Positions 21,085 to 32,940 of a stretch of 38,857 bases of DNA are shown piece by piece (within the stretch, counting starts at the first letter, position 1; each line of letters opens with the position of its first letter). The notes below the pieces were generated by a model. That model was given only the letters and a program-made list of their open reading frames with translations, was not told the origin of the DNA and did no database searches. Made by a program: the position numbers and the translations under genes. Origin of the DNA: Haplosporangium gracile (lineage: Eukaryota; Mortierellomycota; Mortierellomycetes; Mortierellales; Mortierellaceae); contig JAAAUF010000254.1 of NCBI GenBank assembly GCA_015499985.1, positions 787-39,643 of the forward strand. Direction: 5' to 3'.

Positions 21085-22922
21085 CTAGACGATTTCGCCA
21101 TAAAGCGCCAAACCGATAAGGAACACCCCCAACGCCGCAATCCAGGTCCCGTAACTCGTCGCAGGGACACTCCACTGTTCGGGCATGAGCACCCCCCAGA
21201 TTACGTACAATGAGCCATGAACCGCCGCAGCGGGGAGGAGGAGTCTCCAACCCGAGTGGCCGAGCCAACAACAGAGACCAATGTGGACCATCATGCTGGA
21301 TGTGCGGCCCATTAGACTCCACCAGGGACGGTCGAGGCCTAGGAGATGCCGCGCTTCGCGGGTTGGGACGAGTTGTTCGTCCTCTTCGATGTCGTTGTGG
21401 AGGGTCTTGAGATGAGAAGATGGATGGCTTCCTCTGCCGTTGACGTATCCTGATTCGAGCGTTGTGGGTGTTTCTGAGTTGGATGTCGATGTTGATGGTC
21501 TTACCGTGGATGCGAGCAATGAAGTTGTCACCGTAGGCGCTGCTGCAATGATGGTGCTCGCCTCTATTCCACTTGCGGCTCCAGCAACAGCCCGATGCTC
21601 ATCATCCGGCGCCAACCACCGCGTATAAACCAAACTCTGCCCAATATAATACAACGTCTCAACACCAGCCCATCCCAACCCTAACCAATACACTGCTCCA
21701 AAGTCCTCTCTGATGCCCAAGACCAAGATGATGACGAGACGGACGGTTTCCTCCAATGCGCCGGCGGAGAGAAGGGTTGACCATTCGCAGAGGTAGAGGT
21801 CTTCCTGGAGGTTGTGGGGATGGTGAGGGTTATGGTCGGAGAGAGTTTTTGAGAAGAGGGCGAAGAGTGGTGTTCTGGCTGCGAAGGCGATTGTCCATCC
21901 TATGACGCCTTCTCCGAATCGATCTATGCGAACAGATATGTGAGGAGAAGAGGGGAGAGAGAGGTCAGTTGGTTTTGTGTAAACTCTTTTTTGCCTTTGA
22001 CGCACGGCATCAGGTGGAGAAAGAAGGGGGTTAAGTTGGTTGGAAGGAGAAAAGGGGGTGGAAAGAAAGACTATTGAGAAGCAAACAAAAAACGCAAAAA
22101 AACGAAGAATAAGCGAATCTTGCGCTCAAAGCACAATCGCATTGAAATCTAGCCATAAAAAAAAATAAAGGAAGAAAAAGAATCCCTTTTCTATGGTTGT
22201 CGTCGTCACTCTGTTTCGTGCTTTACTTACAAAGCATGGCCACCACTACAACCACGAGCAGCAATGCCATAATACAACACTAACAGCACACACACACAAT
22301 AATCGTAATATCTTAGCTTACCCCAATGCACGATATACTCGCTCGATTCGGTGGAGGAAGGCAAGAACTGAAGCAAAACAGCAAAGAGGGCAAGAATCGA
22401 GAGCAGTACGGGGGTCAAGGCAACATAGGTCCGGAACATGCGTCGAGAACTGGCTTCTTCTTCCTCTATCTCTTCGGCGTCTTCTCTATGGGAACTTCCT
22501 TTGTGGTTATGGTGATCAAGGCCTTCTAGGGAGCCTGTTGAGGATGAGTATGTCGAGTATGAGGATCGTGACGAGATTGAGCTTGTATCGTCTTCGTTAT
22601 TGTCGTGGTTGTTGGAGTGAACATTTCCGTGCTCGTCGACATGGTCTGGGACTGTGATCTGAACGGACCGGTGAGACGTCGCTGTATTTTTGGCACCTGC
22701 TCCTGTTCCTGTACCGACGCCTGTACCTATCCCTGTGTGGTCCTGTTGTCTTTGTTTAGACTTGAGCGACGAGGCCGCCGAGGGTGCGTTAGCATTGGCG
22801 TTGATGTTAGGGCCTGCTCTTGCCCGTACTGTTGCTGGCTGGTTTAGATGTGCGAGGGGCCCATAGCTGGGTCGCTGGCCGTTCAGAGGCGTGTCGTTTG
22901 CTTGTCCGGATGTTGGGCTCAT
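21085..22922 (-). CDS. Polytopic membrane protein, putative YhfC/CPBP-like intramembrane protease
   Basis: Two exons, 22922-22322 and 21923-21085, join in phase to 479 residues. Residues 1-160 are a soluble head, low-complexity with Gly/Thr, His/Asn and Ser runs and an acidic end. About seven hydrophobic segments follow: ~165-187, 205-224, 247-271, 275-300, 402-421, 427-447 and 459-478; a disordered loop (~305-395) splits the 4th and 5th. Conserved-looking polar residues lie inside the membrane segments: Glu258-Glu259 and Arg262 in LEETVRL, Glu289 in GLGWAGVET, His414 in MMVHIGL and His436 in AAVHGS. This order (EExxR, GxGxxxxE, H, H) resembles the YhfC family of glutamic-type intramembrane metalloproteases, related to CPBP/Rce1. 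The His often found in motif 2 (GxGHG) is Trp285 here. Assignment rests on motifs; a non-catalytic relative is possible. Confidence 0.65.
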
Positions 22923-23398
22923 CCTATCTTTGTTTTTGTGATTCTTAGGGTGGTTTTCGTTTGTTCGTTTATATGCAGAGAGGGTGGAGTAAAAAGAAGA
23001 GAAGTCAAGGTGTACTGTGTGAAGGATGGTAAGAGAAGAAGTTAAAAGGACGAAGATAAAGGAACGAAGGAAATGAAGGAGGAAGATCTCGAGTGAGAGA
23101 GTGTGAGAGTGTGAGAGGGAGAGTGAGAGGGAGAGTGAGAGGGAGAGTGGAGAGATAAAAAAGGAGACGCTTCGCGGTTAGACTCATCCTGCCCGATGGC
23201 CCGTCCATGTGCCCTCCCTCCCCTCTCCCTTTCAAAATCACGGGAACATTGGCACAAAAAAGAAAAAAACGGTCCTGTCCTCCCTTTGAGTTCAAGCGCG
23301 AAGAAAGAGGACGAACGAACGTGGCTAATCCCCTACTCGTATCTCGCAGTCTTCTCACTCTTCCTTTTCCTCCACTGCACTCGTAAATACACAACGCC
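22923..23398. promoter_or_regulatory. Divergent promoter between membrane protein and VPS33
   Basis: This 476 bp is shared by two diverging genes. From 22975 to 23165 it is purine-rich on plus, so pyrimidine-rich toward the minus-strand gene, and includes the minisatellite at 23091-23154. From 23200 to 23390 it is pyrimidine-rich toward VPS33. The 194-codon minus ORF here is low-complexity and rejected as a gene. Confidence 0.55.
23091..23154. repeat. GA-rich minisatellite, 12-bp unit
   Basis: GTGAGAGGGAGA is repeated three times in register from 23111, preceded by shorter GTGTGAGA units. It lies in the putative 5' UTR or promoter of the minus-strand membrane-protein gene. Confidence 0.85.
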
Positions 23399-26225
23399 AT
23401 GTCGACATCAACTGCTGCTGCAGTCGCCGCCGCGTCCTCACCCGCCCAGCCCACAGGCGCCCATCTAGGCCACACCTCGCTCAACATCGACTCCTTGCGC
23501 GACTTGGCCCGCAAGGAACTCGTCAACGTCCTCGACTCTGTAACGCTTACATGCAATTGCACGCCCACAACCATGCTGTTGTTTCTCATTCATTTACAGC
23601 ATGAACGAAACAACTTTGCACTTGCTAAATGCTTTCCGCTTTCTCCTTCGTCATGTTGCTAGGTGCAAGGGAAGAAGGGTCTGGTGCTCGACCCAAACCT
23701 CAGTGGACCCTTGAGTCTGATTGCTGAATTCGCTCTTCTCAAGGCAAGTTTCTTCAGGAACAGGACAAAGAACCCTTTTGTCATTTTCGCACTTGGATGA
23801 TACGGAAGTTGCCATTGGCACTGGAAAGGGCGTTACCTTTAACGGCTTGTTATCTTGATCCTGACACCCTGACTTATGTTATGTTCACGTCGCATAGGAT
23901 CATGGCGTTGAGAAAATATACCACCTTCAGCCAGGACCATTGGAGACCGACTGCAAGAACCTCATCTACATCTGCCGGCCTCAGGTCAACTACATGAAAT
24001 ACATTGCCGGTAGGAGCTATGTCCTATGTCGGATACGTCACTTGTGCACTCATGTGAGACGATTGAACCATCATTTCACTGGCACTGATGGCTAACACGG
24101 ACTGTATATATTTAATTGCTTACCCTTACTAGAGCACATTCACACGCATACAAAAGATTCTCGTGCAGGGTCCTACACATACTCGCTCTTCTTTGTCCCC
24201 AGACGTACGGCATTGTGCGAGAAGGTTCTCGAGGACGAAGGCGTTTTTGGCGAGATCACAAAGGGCGAATACCATCTGGACTTGATCCCTCTCGAGGACG
24301 ACGTGCTCAGCTTGGAGTGGGACTCGACCTTTAAGGAACTCTATCTGGAACAGGACACGACTTCTATCTATTATGCCGCCAAGGCCCTGATGCGACTTCA
24401 GGGGATCTATGGACTTTTCCCCCGGATTCTTGGAAAGGGCGATTATTCAAAGGCGTTGTGTGATATGATGCTGCGTATGCGCCGGGAGATGGCGGTTGAC
24501 GACCTGGATGCTTCACAGACGATGCAGTTGTCGCAGAATATCGATTCTTTGATCATCATTGATCGTAGCGTTGATATGGTGACTCCTCTGTGCACTCAGT
24601 TGACATACGAAGGTCTCATCGACGAAATCTTCCACATCAAGAACTGTAAGTTCGCTTTGAGCAAGGCTTCTTGAAAGCGGATGAAATTATTTCAGGACAT
24701 TTTGTACTTGTTCTAACTCGCATTATTGTCACGTATGAAAAAATATAGCGTTTGTGGAGGTGGATGCAAGTTTGGCGAGCGCCGCATCTGCTCCACCAGG
24801 CGGAGGATCGGGATCAGGAACGCAGTCATCGGCGACTGCCCCAACAGGAAAAAAGAAAAAGGTCCCACTGAACGGAGGCGACAAGCTGTTCGACGAGCTC
24901 CGTGATCTCAACTTTGCTGTTGTTGGAGGACTTTTGAACAAGGTCGCCAAGCGCATCAATGCCGACTACGAGGAACGACACAACGCCAAGACAGTGCCCC
25001 AAATTCGTCAGTTTATTGTCAAGATGGGTGGTTTGGCAGCTGAGCACCAATCTCTTAGACTTCGTAAGTACTATTCTGTTTATCTTGTACGGACAAAGCC
25101 GAGCAATTCATAGTAGACGAAAGACCTATGACTGACTCGACTTTTCATGTTTCGACTGTATCTTTTGTAGACACGGCGCTTGCTGAGGAAATTATGAACT
25201 ATACCATGACGGACGACTTTAACAGGATTCTCGAAGTGCAACAAAGTAAGTGCTTTGTATTATTATTTACGATGGATCTCATGTGCAATACCTGCATTAA
25301 GTGTGATGGCTAATGCAGGCTCTCTTCCTTCAAACATGTAATAGATGTTGTGGCAGGAATTGCAACGAACAAGGAGCCAGAGTACATCGAGGAGATGATC
25401 AACAAACAGGCACCTTTGGTGCAAGTTCTCCGCCTTCTCTGTCTGTACTCGCTCGTCAACAGTGGACTCAAGCCAAAGCAGTTCGAGTTCTTCAAGCGAG
25501 AGATCCTAGAAACGTATGGATTCGAGCATATACAAACGTTGGAGAACCTGCGTCGGTTGGGTATGTTGACGAAGCAAGTGACGACCAAGAACACCTATGG
25601 CTTAGTGCGACGCAGTCTGTCGTTGATTGTGGACGAGGTGAACGAACATGCGCCCAACGATATCTCGTATGTGTATTCGGGATATGCGCCTCTGAGCGTG
25701 CGTCTGGTGCAATGTGTGGTGCAGCGTGGAAAGGATAGCAAGCAGCCTGGCGGATCGGGAGGCAAGGGATCGGGAATCGCGGGCGGGAATGGATGGAAGG
25801 GATTCGAGGATGTGTTGAGGATGCTTCCTGGGCGGACATTTGACGAGACCCAGCGTGTGGACGATGGACAGCCTAGGCCCTCCAAGAGTAAGTTTTTGTC
25901 TACATCGCTCAATTATGCGCTACTGCTTTGCAAAACTGCTACGATCTAATTAATTCCACGGATTTTTTTTCTTGTACTAACCCGGACACATCAATGTCAT
26001 TGATTGATTCAATTGTGCATCTTAGGAATGAATGGGCAGCCTCGAGTGTCGCTGGTGTTCTTCCTTGGTGGATGTACTTTCACAGAGATATCTGCTACGC
26101 GATTCTTGGCGTCGCAGGAGGGTGGGCAGCGAGACTTTGTGATCTGCACGACCCAGATCTTGAATGGAAACACACTTGTCGATTCCTTAGTCCAAAAAGT
26201 TCCAGATCTTCATGCTTCTGCATAG
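23399..26225 (+). CDS. VPS33: Vacuolar sorting SM protein Vps33 (HOPS/CORVET subunit)
   Basis: Eight exons join in phase to 659 residues: 23399-23539, 23663-23743, 23898-24009, 24133-24645, 24749-25063, 25171-25245, 25345-25887 and 26026-26225. The Sec1/Munc18 fold spans nearly the whole protein. Family landmarks include GKKGLVLDPNLSGPLSLIAE, VPRRTALCEKVLEDEGVFGE, IDRSVDMVTPLCTQLTYEGL, YEERHNAKTVPQIRQF, ISYVYSGYAPLSVRL and a terminal VFFLGGCTFTEISATRFL. These are closer to animal VPS33A than VPS33B. Vps33 templates SNARE assembly within HOPS and CORVET on vacuoles and endosomes. Two Gly/Ser-rich inserts (in exon 5 and late exon 7) are not in the animal protein. Intron 2 uses a GC donor (AAG|GCAAGT), and no GT site nearby keeps the frame. 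Confidence 0.95.
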
Positions 26226-27290
26226 AAATCAATGCTAAAGACAAACACTTATTGTTTTCCTGTTTCTTTCTTATTTACTCGTACGAAAAAGAATAAAGTG
26301 GGTTTTTTAGGACCTAAAAGAGCCACAATTGTGCTGTATGGCGTGTCGTCATTTGAGCATATGCTGCTACGTGGACCGAGCGACCACCAACTTTGGAAAC
26401 AGAAAAAAAAGAAAAAGAAAAACGGCCGAGAAGGCACGAATATGCATGTGGGGTCTGGAAAAAAAAAATATGCCTTGTGTTTTTTTTTGGAGCTCGACCG
26501 CTGCATTTTTCTTCCTTTCGCGCTCCCGTTTTGTTCAGCCAAAAGAAAAGAGCCTCATCTATTTGTTCTTGATCTTCCAGACCTTATGGTATGCAGCGCC
26601 ACCATTCCACGCCATGCCTTGTGTCTCGCTCTTGATCTCCCCTGTCTCTCCAACGGTCGAAAGGTTCAGCAGGGAGGAGCATCGGGGAAAACAATGAGAA
26701 GTAAAATGGGAAAAACAAGGGATGATGATTGAGAGAGAACTTGGCAATAATGGCAGAGATGCAGGAGTACTGAACGCGGGTGATATGCATGACCAACAGT
26801 CCCGAGGGGGTGATAGGAGAGAGGGAGGGAGGAGGAGGAAAGAGAGGGGGGACACGCATGATGGCCAAAGCAAATAGGGAAGGGTAGGGAACTTGGTCGT
26901 GGTAACTCTTAAAGGGTAGCTACAATAACTGCGGATGGACAAAAGCTGACCGGGGTAGGGGGAGAGTATTCGATGGTGCAAGATGGCATGAACAGAGAAA
27001 AACAGCAAAAGTTGAGAGTACGGGGTGTTTTTTTTTTTTTTGAAGAGATCAGAAATGAAAAACGCATGGCTGTGTTGTTCAGGTGGTTCAGGGGTAAAGA
27101 GAATGAGACTTGAAAATAGGGGTGTCAGGTCCATTAATTGTGGATGAAAAACATCTTATAAAATGAGGCGGAAGGAGGGAGCAATTGAAAAGGAGGAACA
27201 AAAGAGAAGTGGACTTGGCCATTGGTCCTTTTGGAACCAGTATGAGTGACATTTTTGCCGTCAGTATATCGATGCTTGTATTCAATTGAG
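26226..27290. other. Start of the gene-poor region (VPS33 3' flank)
   Basis: No gene is supported. A candidate VPS33 poly(A) signal is at 26292-26297. From 26690 to 27240 the plus strand is strongly purine-rich, producing low-complexity Leu/Ser/Pro ORFs on the minus strand (the longest, 191 codons at 26559-27134, resembles nothing). By analogy with real genes here this could be the pyrimidine-rich leader of a minus-strand transcript, but no coding exon follows. Confidence 0.5.
26292..26297 (+). terminator. Candidate poly(A) signal of VPS33
   Basis: AATAAA 67 nt past the VPS33 stop codon, followed by a G/T-rich stretch. Confidence 0.4.
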
Positions 27291-30200
27291 TTCAACAGAG
27301 AAAAATACTTGATCTGCCATTTACCTCTATGTTTTTGGTGTCACACACACACTCTCTCTTTGTTGCTCTCTCGCGGGCAAACAATACAGATTCTTGACCT
27401 CGCTTTTGCTGTTTGTTGTTCAACATAACATCTCGACTCCATTTAAAACACCCCCCTATGCACGCTTGGGGCACCCTGCTGGGCAAACGTGGAAGGACGG
27501 TTAGGGAGAAGGGGAAGGTGGAAGGGAGAAGGGGAGAAAAGAATGCAAAAAAAAGAATGAATTTGAACAGGGGGCACGCAGTATATGCGCATAAATTTAC
27601 AACAGAAAAGAAGGGGTAGATGGCAACACAAGAACAGGAAAGCAAAAGTGTGCTGGCCGTCCAGCTGTTGACGCAGTACAAACGAACGTCCCTTGATTTT
27701 TTCGGAACTCTTGCCTCTTTTTTCTTCCTTTCCGATTTCACCGCGACTGAGTACAACCAACAATAATGAGCAAAACAAAACAAAAAAAACGAGAGTGAGA
27801 GTGAGAGTGAGAGGCAGATTTGAGCAGAAGCTCGTGGCCACGGAAACACAACAATGAGCACCCTCCAAAAGAGAAATTGGCCATGGGTGAGTTGGACAGA
27901 GAGCAAGCAAATGGGCTCGACAGTGCAAGAAAAAAAAGCCAATGTGAGTAGTAGAACATTGTCGATATCTAGTTTCTCCTTCGATCGCATAGAAGGGAAA
28001 GAATGAGTCTAGGCGAGAGGTCCTATTCCATTATTCTTTTCCCTATCCGTCTATCCTTTCCTTTCTCTCGTTCTTTGCCCCTTTCTTTTCGATTTTTTCC
28101 TTCATTCTGTTTTAACAGTAAATGAAAAAGGCATGGATACATTATTCGGCGGATGCAAGTCGGTGTGTTTTCTTCATTTTTTGCTGTGCTGGACGAAAAA
28201 AAATGTCACCAATCGACGATTCAGATCGAAGCACATTCTGATTGTGGTTTTCATCGACACCCCTTCGAACCACACCTTCAAGATAACAACGGTAGTTCAG
28301 TGCGTTTCGAATTCATCAGTGAATCAGGCACAAAAAATAATAAGGCCCACGGCACAGACAAAACCTACAAAACCCCCGAAACAATAAACACTTTCTTTTA
28401 CACCAGTGTTATTTTGAGGTGCATGAAAAATAGAGACGCATATTTAGGCTGGACGGGAGGAAGATAATTCCTGTTACTCAACCCACTCTTGCGCACATAA
28501 AAAACAGTGAAAACAAATAGAAAATCTCCTGAATGCATGAGGGCGAGAGCTTCTGCGGTTTTTTTCTTCCCTTCGAAGGTCAGAAGTTCACCTACAGAAC
28601 ACCATGAAAAAGCCCAACAAAATGAATAATGGAGCAACGAAAGAACCTATCGAGTGCAAATAAGAGCCGCTGAGAATAGGTGTCAAGTGAACACGAGAGC
28701 GCTGGAGAACAAAAAACAAAGATAGAACTACAGAAAGAGAAATACTTTAGCCACATCGAAAAGAGAGAGAGAGCGACAAATCGATCGTCGTTTAAAAGGA
28801 CAATGGCAAGCGCGTTAATGAATAGGCTAAATCTGGTCGTTGATTCCTCATGGTTTGCACGTTTCCATTGATCGCAATGCTGTTTTACTTTTCACAGACT
28901 GAGCATATCTGTCCTTTCACAAAAGAGCGATAGAAAGTAAAAGCGAAGTATTCTCTCTAAATAGAACCAACCCGACACCTCTCACTAATCGTTGATTCTT
29001 CTCTCCCTCTCTCTCTCTCACTTATTGCCGTTTTTCACAGCTGGCTCCTTCTCCCAGAACGGACGTGCGTCTCGCTTGCTCCAAGTTGAATGAGCCCTGG
29101 ACTTCCAAGGGAGCCATAAGAGCACAAGAGCTAAATTGGCAACAGAAATGTGAACGAGCGAGAGATACGAACGAAGGAACGGTATTGGAGGAGTAGGGTG
29201 GGGTGTGTGCACGAGCCCTGATCCATTTGCTATGTTGTTTTTCTTTTTCTTTTGTCGAAAAAGGGCTCTAACAGTTATCGCTCCCTTTAACTCCATGGCC
29301 TTTCTTAGTTAGCTCCAACTGTCCATCCCCTCCCTCTTTTGCCCTCCATTCGTCACTATTCTTTGCTCTTATTTTTATTCCTGCCCCTCGCGCTCCCGCG
29401 CTCTTCTTCCCCTTCTGTCCCTTTTTTTTTGTCTTTTTCCTTTGTCTCCTCTCCTACTCCCCCTTTTCTTTTCATGCGAAGAGTCCTGGAGCCTTGAGAT
29501 GGCTTTAAGCCCGTCTGAACTGCAATATAAAGGCATCTGAGGACCATAATTAGGACCGAAGCATTGAAATATAGGAAAAATAAAATAAAAAATGTGCTGT
29601 TTTCCACTCACTGCACAGCAGAGCGCGAAGGAGCAAAAAAAGCGTTACGGGATCATAGACCTGACGTGTTTTCTTGCTTATTTTCGAATCCCGTATCGGA
29701 GGAAACTAGAATAGTGATAATGAAGGGGGCGTGCAAACAAAAAAAAAAAAAGCCCTTTTTCTCCCTGTTCAGGTTCTCACTTTTCTGTTCACTGTTCTTG
29801 TTCTCTCATTGTTGCCGATACACCCTAATCGCCCAGTAAAACTTTTCAATTAATAAGCGAATGCCCAATTTCTGAGTCGCGTATTTTTTAAGGTGTTCAA
29901 ATCAAAATCAAATGTGAACATCGCGTTGTTTAGTTTTGTCTGAGCTGCTGTAGTTTTTGCATCCATTCCTGCTCCCTTCCTCCCATTGTTATCCTCCGCG
30001 AACAAGGGATGATTTTTTTTTACACGTCGCAAAAAAGGCGTAAACTCTATTTTCCATGTTACATTCACGAAAGTTCACCAAGAAAAAAAGGGATCGACAA
30101 TTAACTGGGATGTCGAAAATGGGACAAAGAGTTTCGTAAAGAAGCAAACGACGAAGAACTGAGGGAAAAAAGGTAGATGAAGGAAAAGAAAGGAAGCAAG

Positions 30201-30850
30201 GGAGCAAGGAAGGAAAGCACCCAAGACCAAACATAAAAGCAACACAAATAGGTTTGCATAAATGCAAGTTCCCAGATTTCAAGGGCTGCATGGGCATCAA
30301 GTCAATATCAGCATTAACAGCAACAACACGGCGCTTTCTGCCTGCCTCAATGTCTCCTTGTCCCTTCATAGTCTCTCTTTTTTCTCTCTCTCTCTACAAA
30401 AATGTCACCCGGTTATATTTCACTTCTGTCTCCCTATTCCTGAGAGAAAATAAGGGGGAAGAGGGTGCGGCGCCGGGTGTGTTTTGACAATATCAACATA
30501 GTTTATCACCGCTAGAGTTAGGCAATTACGCAAAAAAATAAAGCCAACGAGAAGGGATGAAGGGAGGACGGGAGAGTGAAATGCTTGAATACGCAAATTA
30601 AGATCCTGCAGAAGAAAAAAAAAAAGGATTGCCTCAGCTGTGTTGTTGTATTTTGATCCCTTCCGTCCTTTTGTTATGGAGAGAGGCGAGAAAGAAACAA
30701 GGGAGAGTGTACAGTACAGTTGTGTGTGTGTGAGAGAAAGGGTTAATGCCCGAAGATGAAGAAAGGGAAAACTACAAAATGATAAGGAAATGACAGTGGT
30801 CATTTACAGATACTTCCGAAAACCATATTCTCGTCGCTTAGCCATAGCTT
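27291..30850. other. Gene-poor region, middle part
   Basis: No gene is supported. Purine- and pyrimidine-rich blocks alternate: purine on plus at 27480-27620 and 30540-30790, pyrimidine at 28020-28110 and 29310-29470. A GAGAGT repeat lies at 27791-27813. An acceptor-like TTCTGTTTTAACAG ends at 28119, shortly before an unrecognised 104-codon ORF (28153-28467) of normal composition. A TATA-like AATATAAAGG is near 29523. I looked for tRNA A/B boxes and found none. Confidence 0.45.
27791..27813. repeat. GAGAGT hexanucleotide repeat
   Basis: Nearly four GAGAGT units in tandem in the gene-poor region. Confidence 0.7.
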
Positions 30851-31712
30851 ATTTATTTAACGCCGTTCATGCTCCCTTGGAACACAATGAGAAAGTGACA
30901 ATGCGGGTTTATCCTTGACTTGAGGCAGCAAACGCGAAAAATAAGGAGTACGCCTGTCGGCGCAAAAATGAAGACAAGAAGCCAAGAAGCAGCAATTGAT
31001 ATTCCTTTATTTCTGGTAAGCTGGTCGGTATCTCATAAAGTATATTTTCGATGATGCAGCCTCTTCGTTTGTTCTCCCACCTGTGGCTGTAACTACAAAT
31101 ACAAGTTCATCCATTCACGGTTAATACGTTTAAACAACAGAGGATCTTCGTATCTCTATGAGGTATCTCGTTAGTCTTTCTATGGTGAATGTTGCCATTG
31201 CTCTCCTAGGACAGAATGAATTGGCTCTCACACTCAGTCCTACACACCCATTCCTCCTAAGGGTGGATAAAAAGACAATAGCAACGATCAGCTATTTTGC
31301 GGCGCAGTACGCGACTTACAACGTCTTCGTCAATTCAAGCCTTAATGCAAATATATAGTCACTGCTGTGTCTATCATTCATTCCCATCCGTTCGTCAAAT
31401 GTATGTCTTTGTGATTCATTGGTCAATCAAACAATGATGTTGAAAATGCCGACTGAAGAAGCACATTTCCTTTCCACTGTACCCGCTGGGACCGTTGCCC
31501 ATTGTTACTCGCATTGTTGTTTAGATGTTTTCAGGGCAAGGTAATTATGTGCACTGGCCAGATGGATACGGCAGAAGTGTGTGTATGAGAGAAGAGTACT
31601 AGTGGCAGCAAAAATGGGAGCCTGGGCGAACACAAACAAAAAAAAAGGACACACACCCCAACATGCAGGACCTTGCCACCCCGGAATAAAAGACAGAAAA
31701 TGCAAACACAAG

Positions 31713-31740
31713 AAACAAACAAAACAAACAAAACAAACAA
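31713..31740. repeat. A/C-rich AAACAAAC tandem repeat
   Basis: About three copies of an AAACAAAC-type unit in tandem. Confidence 0.75.
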
Positions 31741-32139
31741 CAGTTGGGAAAATGCATTGTTGGGCATTGCATTTAGCACTGGTGCTGGAGTGGAGTGGGA
31801 GTGGGATTGAGCATTAAGGAGGGGACGGGCAAGAAATAAATTATATGGATCTCGATTGAATCGCCACGCTTGTCCGTTGTTTGGCCATCCCTTTTTTCTT
31901 TGGTTGTTGCATTACTCTCCTTTTTTTCCACTCCCCACTCCCCAACTCATTCTGTTCGCTCATTCATTCACCCATATCTATCTGTTGTTGTTGTCGTCCT
32001 GCACAGTCCATTTTTTGCCTCCTTTTGCTCTCAATTGACCTGCAGCTCAAAATATGGGCTGCTGCCTGCTGTCGCTGCCTCTCTCTGCTTTTGACAATAC
32101 AATACGGCTGTGAAATGTATCCTGAGTTGCTCTTCCCTA

Positions 32140-32186
32140 CCTTTCCGTCCGTTCATTCGTCCGTTCGCTCCTTCGTCCGTCCTTCA
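32140..32186. repeat. Imperfect CCGTTC / CTTCGTCCGT repeat
   Basis: Interleaved CCGTTC and TTCGTCCGT units form a short degenerate repeat in a pyrimidine-rich stretch. Confidence 0.6.
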
Positions 32187-32498
32187 CTACATCTGCAGTC
32201 GAGTCATAAAACAAAAGTACATTCTCCCTAGATCGACTCAATCATATTGTTGTGTTGTTCATGCTGTTCAACCCAATTCCATCCCAACCCCCTTTCCTGC
32301 CGTCCTTCATGAGGCACGCTCTCTCTCATTCTGAACGCGACCTTACCTTCAAGGAAAGAAGGAAAGAAAGCAAAAACGCATTTAAATACAGGCGGATATT
32401 TCTTCGATCCCCCTCCTTCTTCTCTCCAATCTCGCAACGAACACAAAAAATTCTTTCGACACTCCTCTTTTTTTTTCTTCCTCGTCTTCCTTCTTTAC

Positions 32499-32517
32499 TT
32501 CCTTCCTTCCTTCCTTC
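32499..32517. repeat. (TTCC)n microsatellite
   Basis: Just over four TTCC units in the pyrimidine-rich block. Confidence 0.8.
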
Positions 32518-32940
32518 TCCTTGTCTCTCTCTTCTCTTCGTCCTCATCTCTGTCAAGGCAGCAACAACATTAGCCTTCCACTCTCACTCTCACAGTATTA
32601 TCCTGCCCAACATTCGTACATCCAAATAATTACATTTCTTTCTCCTCCTCTCCACCTGTGCTTCCATCCAATCCTAGCCTTCTCCTTTTTATGCGTCAGG
32701 AACCCTCTCTGTCTCTCTGATCATCGTAAGTGTAACAAAAATAATATTATAATCGCGTCAGGTCTCACCTTTCGATCGGCTTTCGTTCTTCCATCCATCT
32801 TCCTCTTTACTACTCTGTTGGCTAGTAATCTCACTCAGCCCCCTGTTCGAACGACCCCTCCTCGACTTCCCCCCCCCCTATCGATTGACCCCCCGCTCAC
32901 TCTCTGTTCACTTCGCTTCCATGTTCCCTCCAAGTGAATT

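Larger units (their letters stand above)
30851..32940. other. Gene-poor region, third part
   Basis: No gene is supported. 30851-31860 is of mixed composition with an AAACAAAC repeat at 31713-31740. From 31890 to 32900 the plus strand becomes markedly pyrimidine-rich, with imperfect CCGTTC/CTTCGTCCGT repeats (32140-32186) and TTCC repeats (32499-32517). A good donor-like CGTAAGTG is at 32728 and a TTTAAATA element near 32380. ORFs here are composition artefacts. Confidence 0.45.

Noticed and set aside
21924..22321. Possible extra exon in the membrane-protein intron (hydrophobic LLVVVVVAML reading near 22240)
   Set aside because: It has a donor-like GTAAGTAAAG, but no acceptor places the hydrophobic reading in phase with exon 1.
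23005..23589. 194-codon minus-strand ORF between the membrane protein and VPS33
   Set aside because: It is driven by the GA minisatellite and the antisense of VPS33 exon 1, and encodes repeats of PLTL with no family likeness.
26559..27134. 191-codon minus-strand ORF after VPS33
   Set aside because: Low-complexity Leu/Ser/Pro from a purine-rich plus strand; nothing recognisable and no splice partners.
29646..29695. 8-bp inverted repeat TACGGGAT / ATCCCGTA with a 34-nt loop; TTCGAATCC resembles a tRNA B box
   Set aside because: Repeats of this size are expected many times by chance in 39 kb. No A box, acceptor stem or cloverleaf fits around the B-box-like word.
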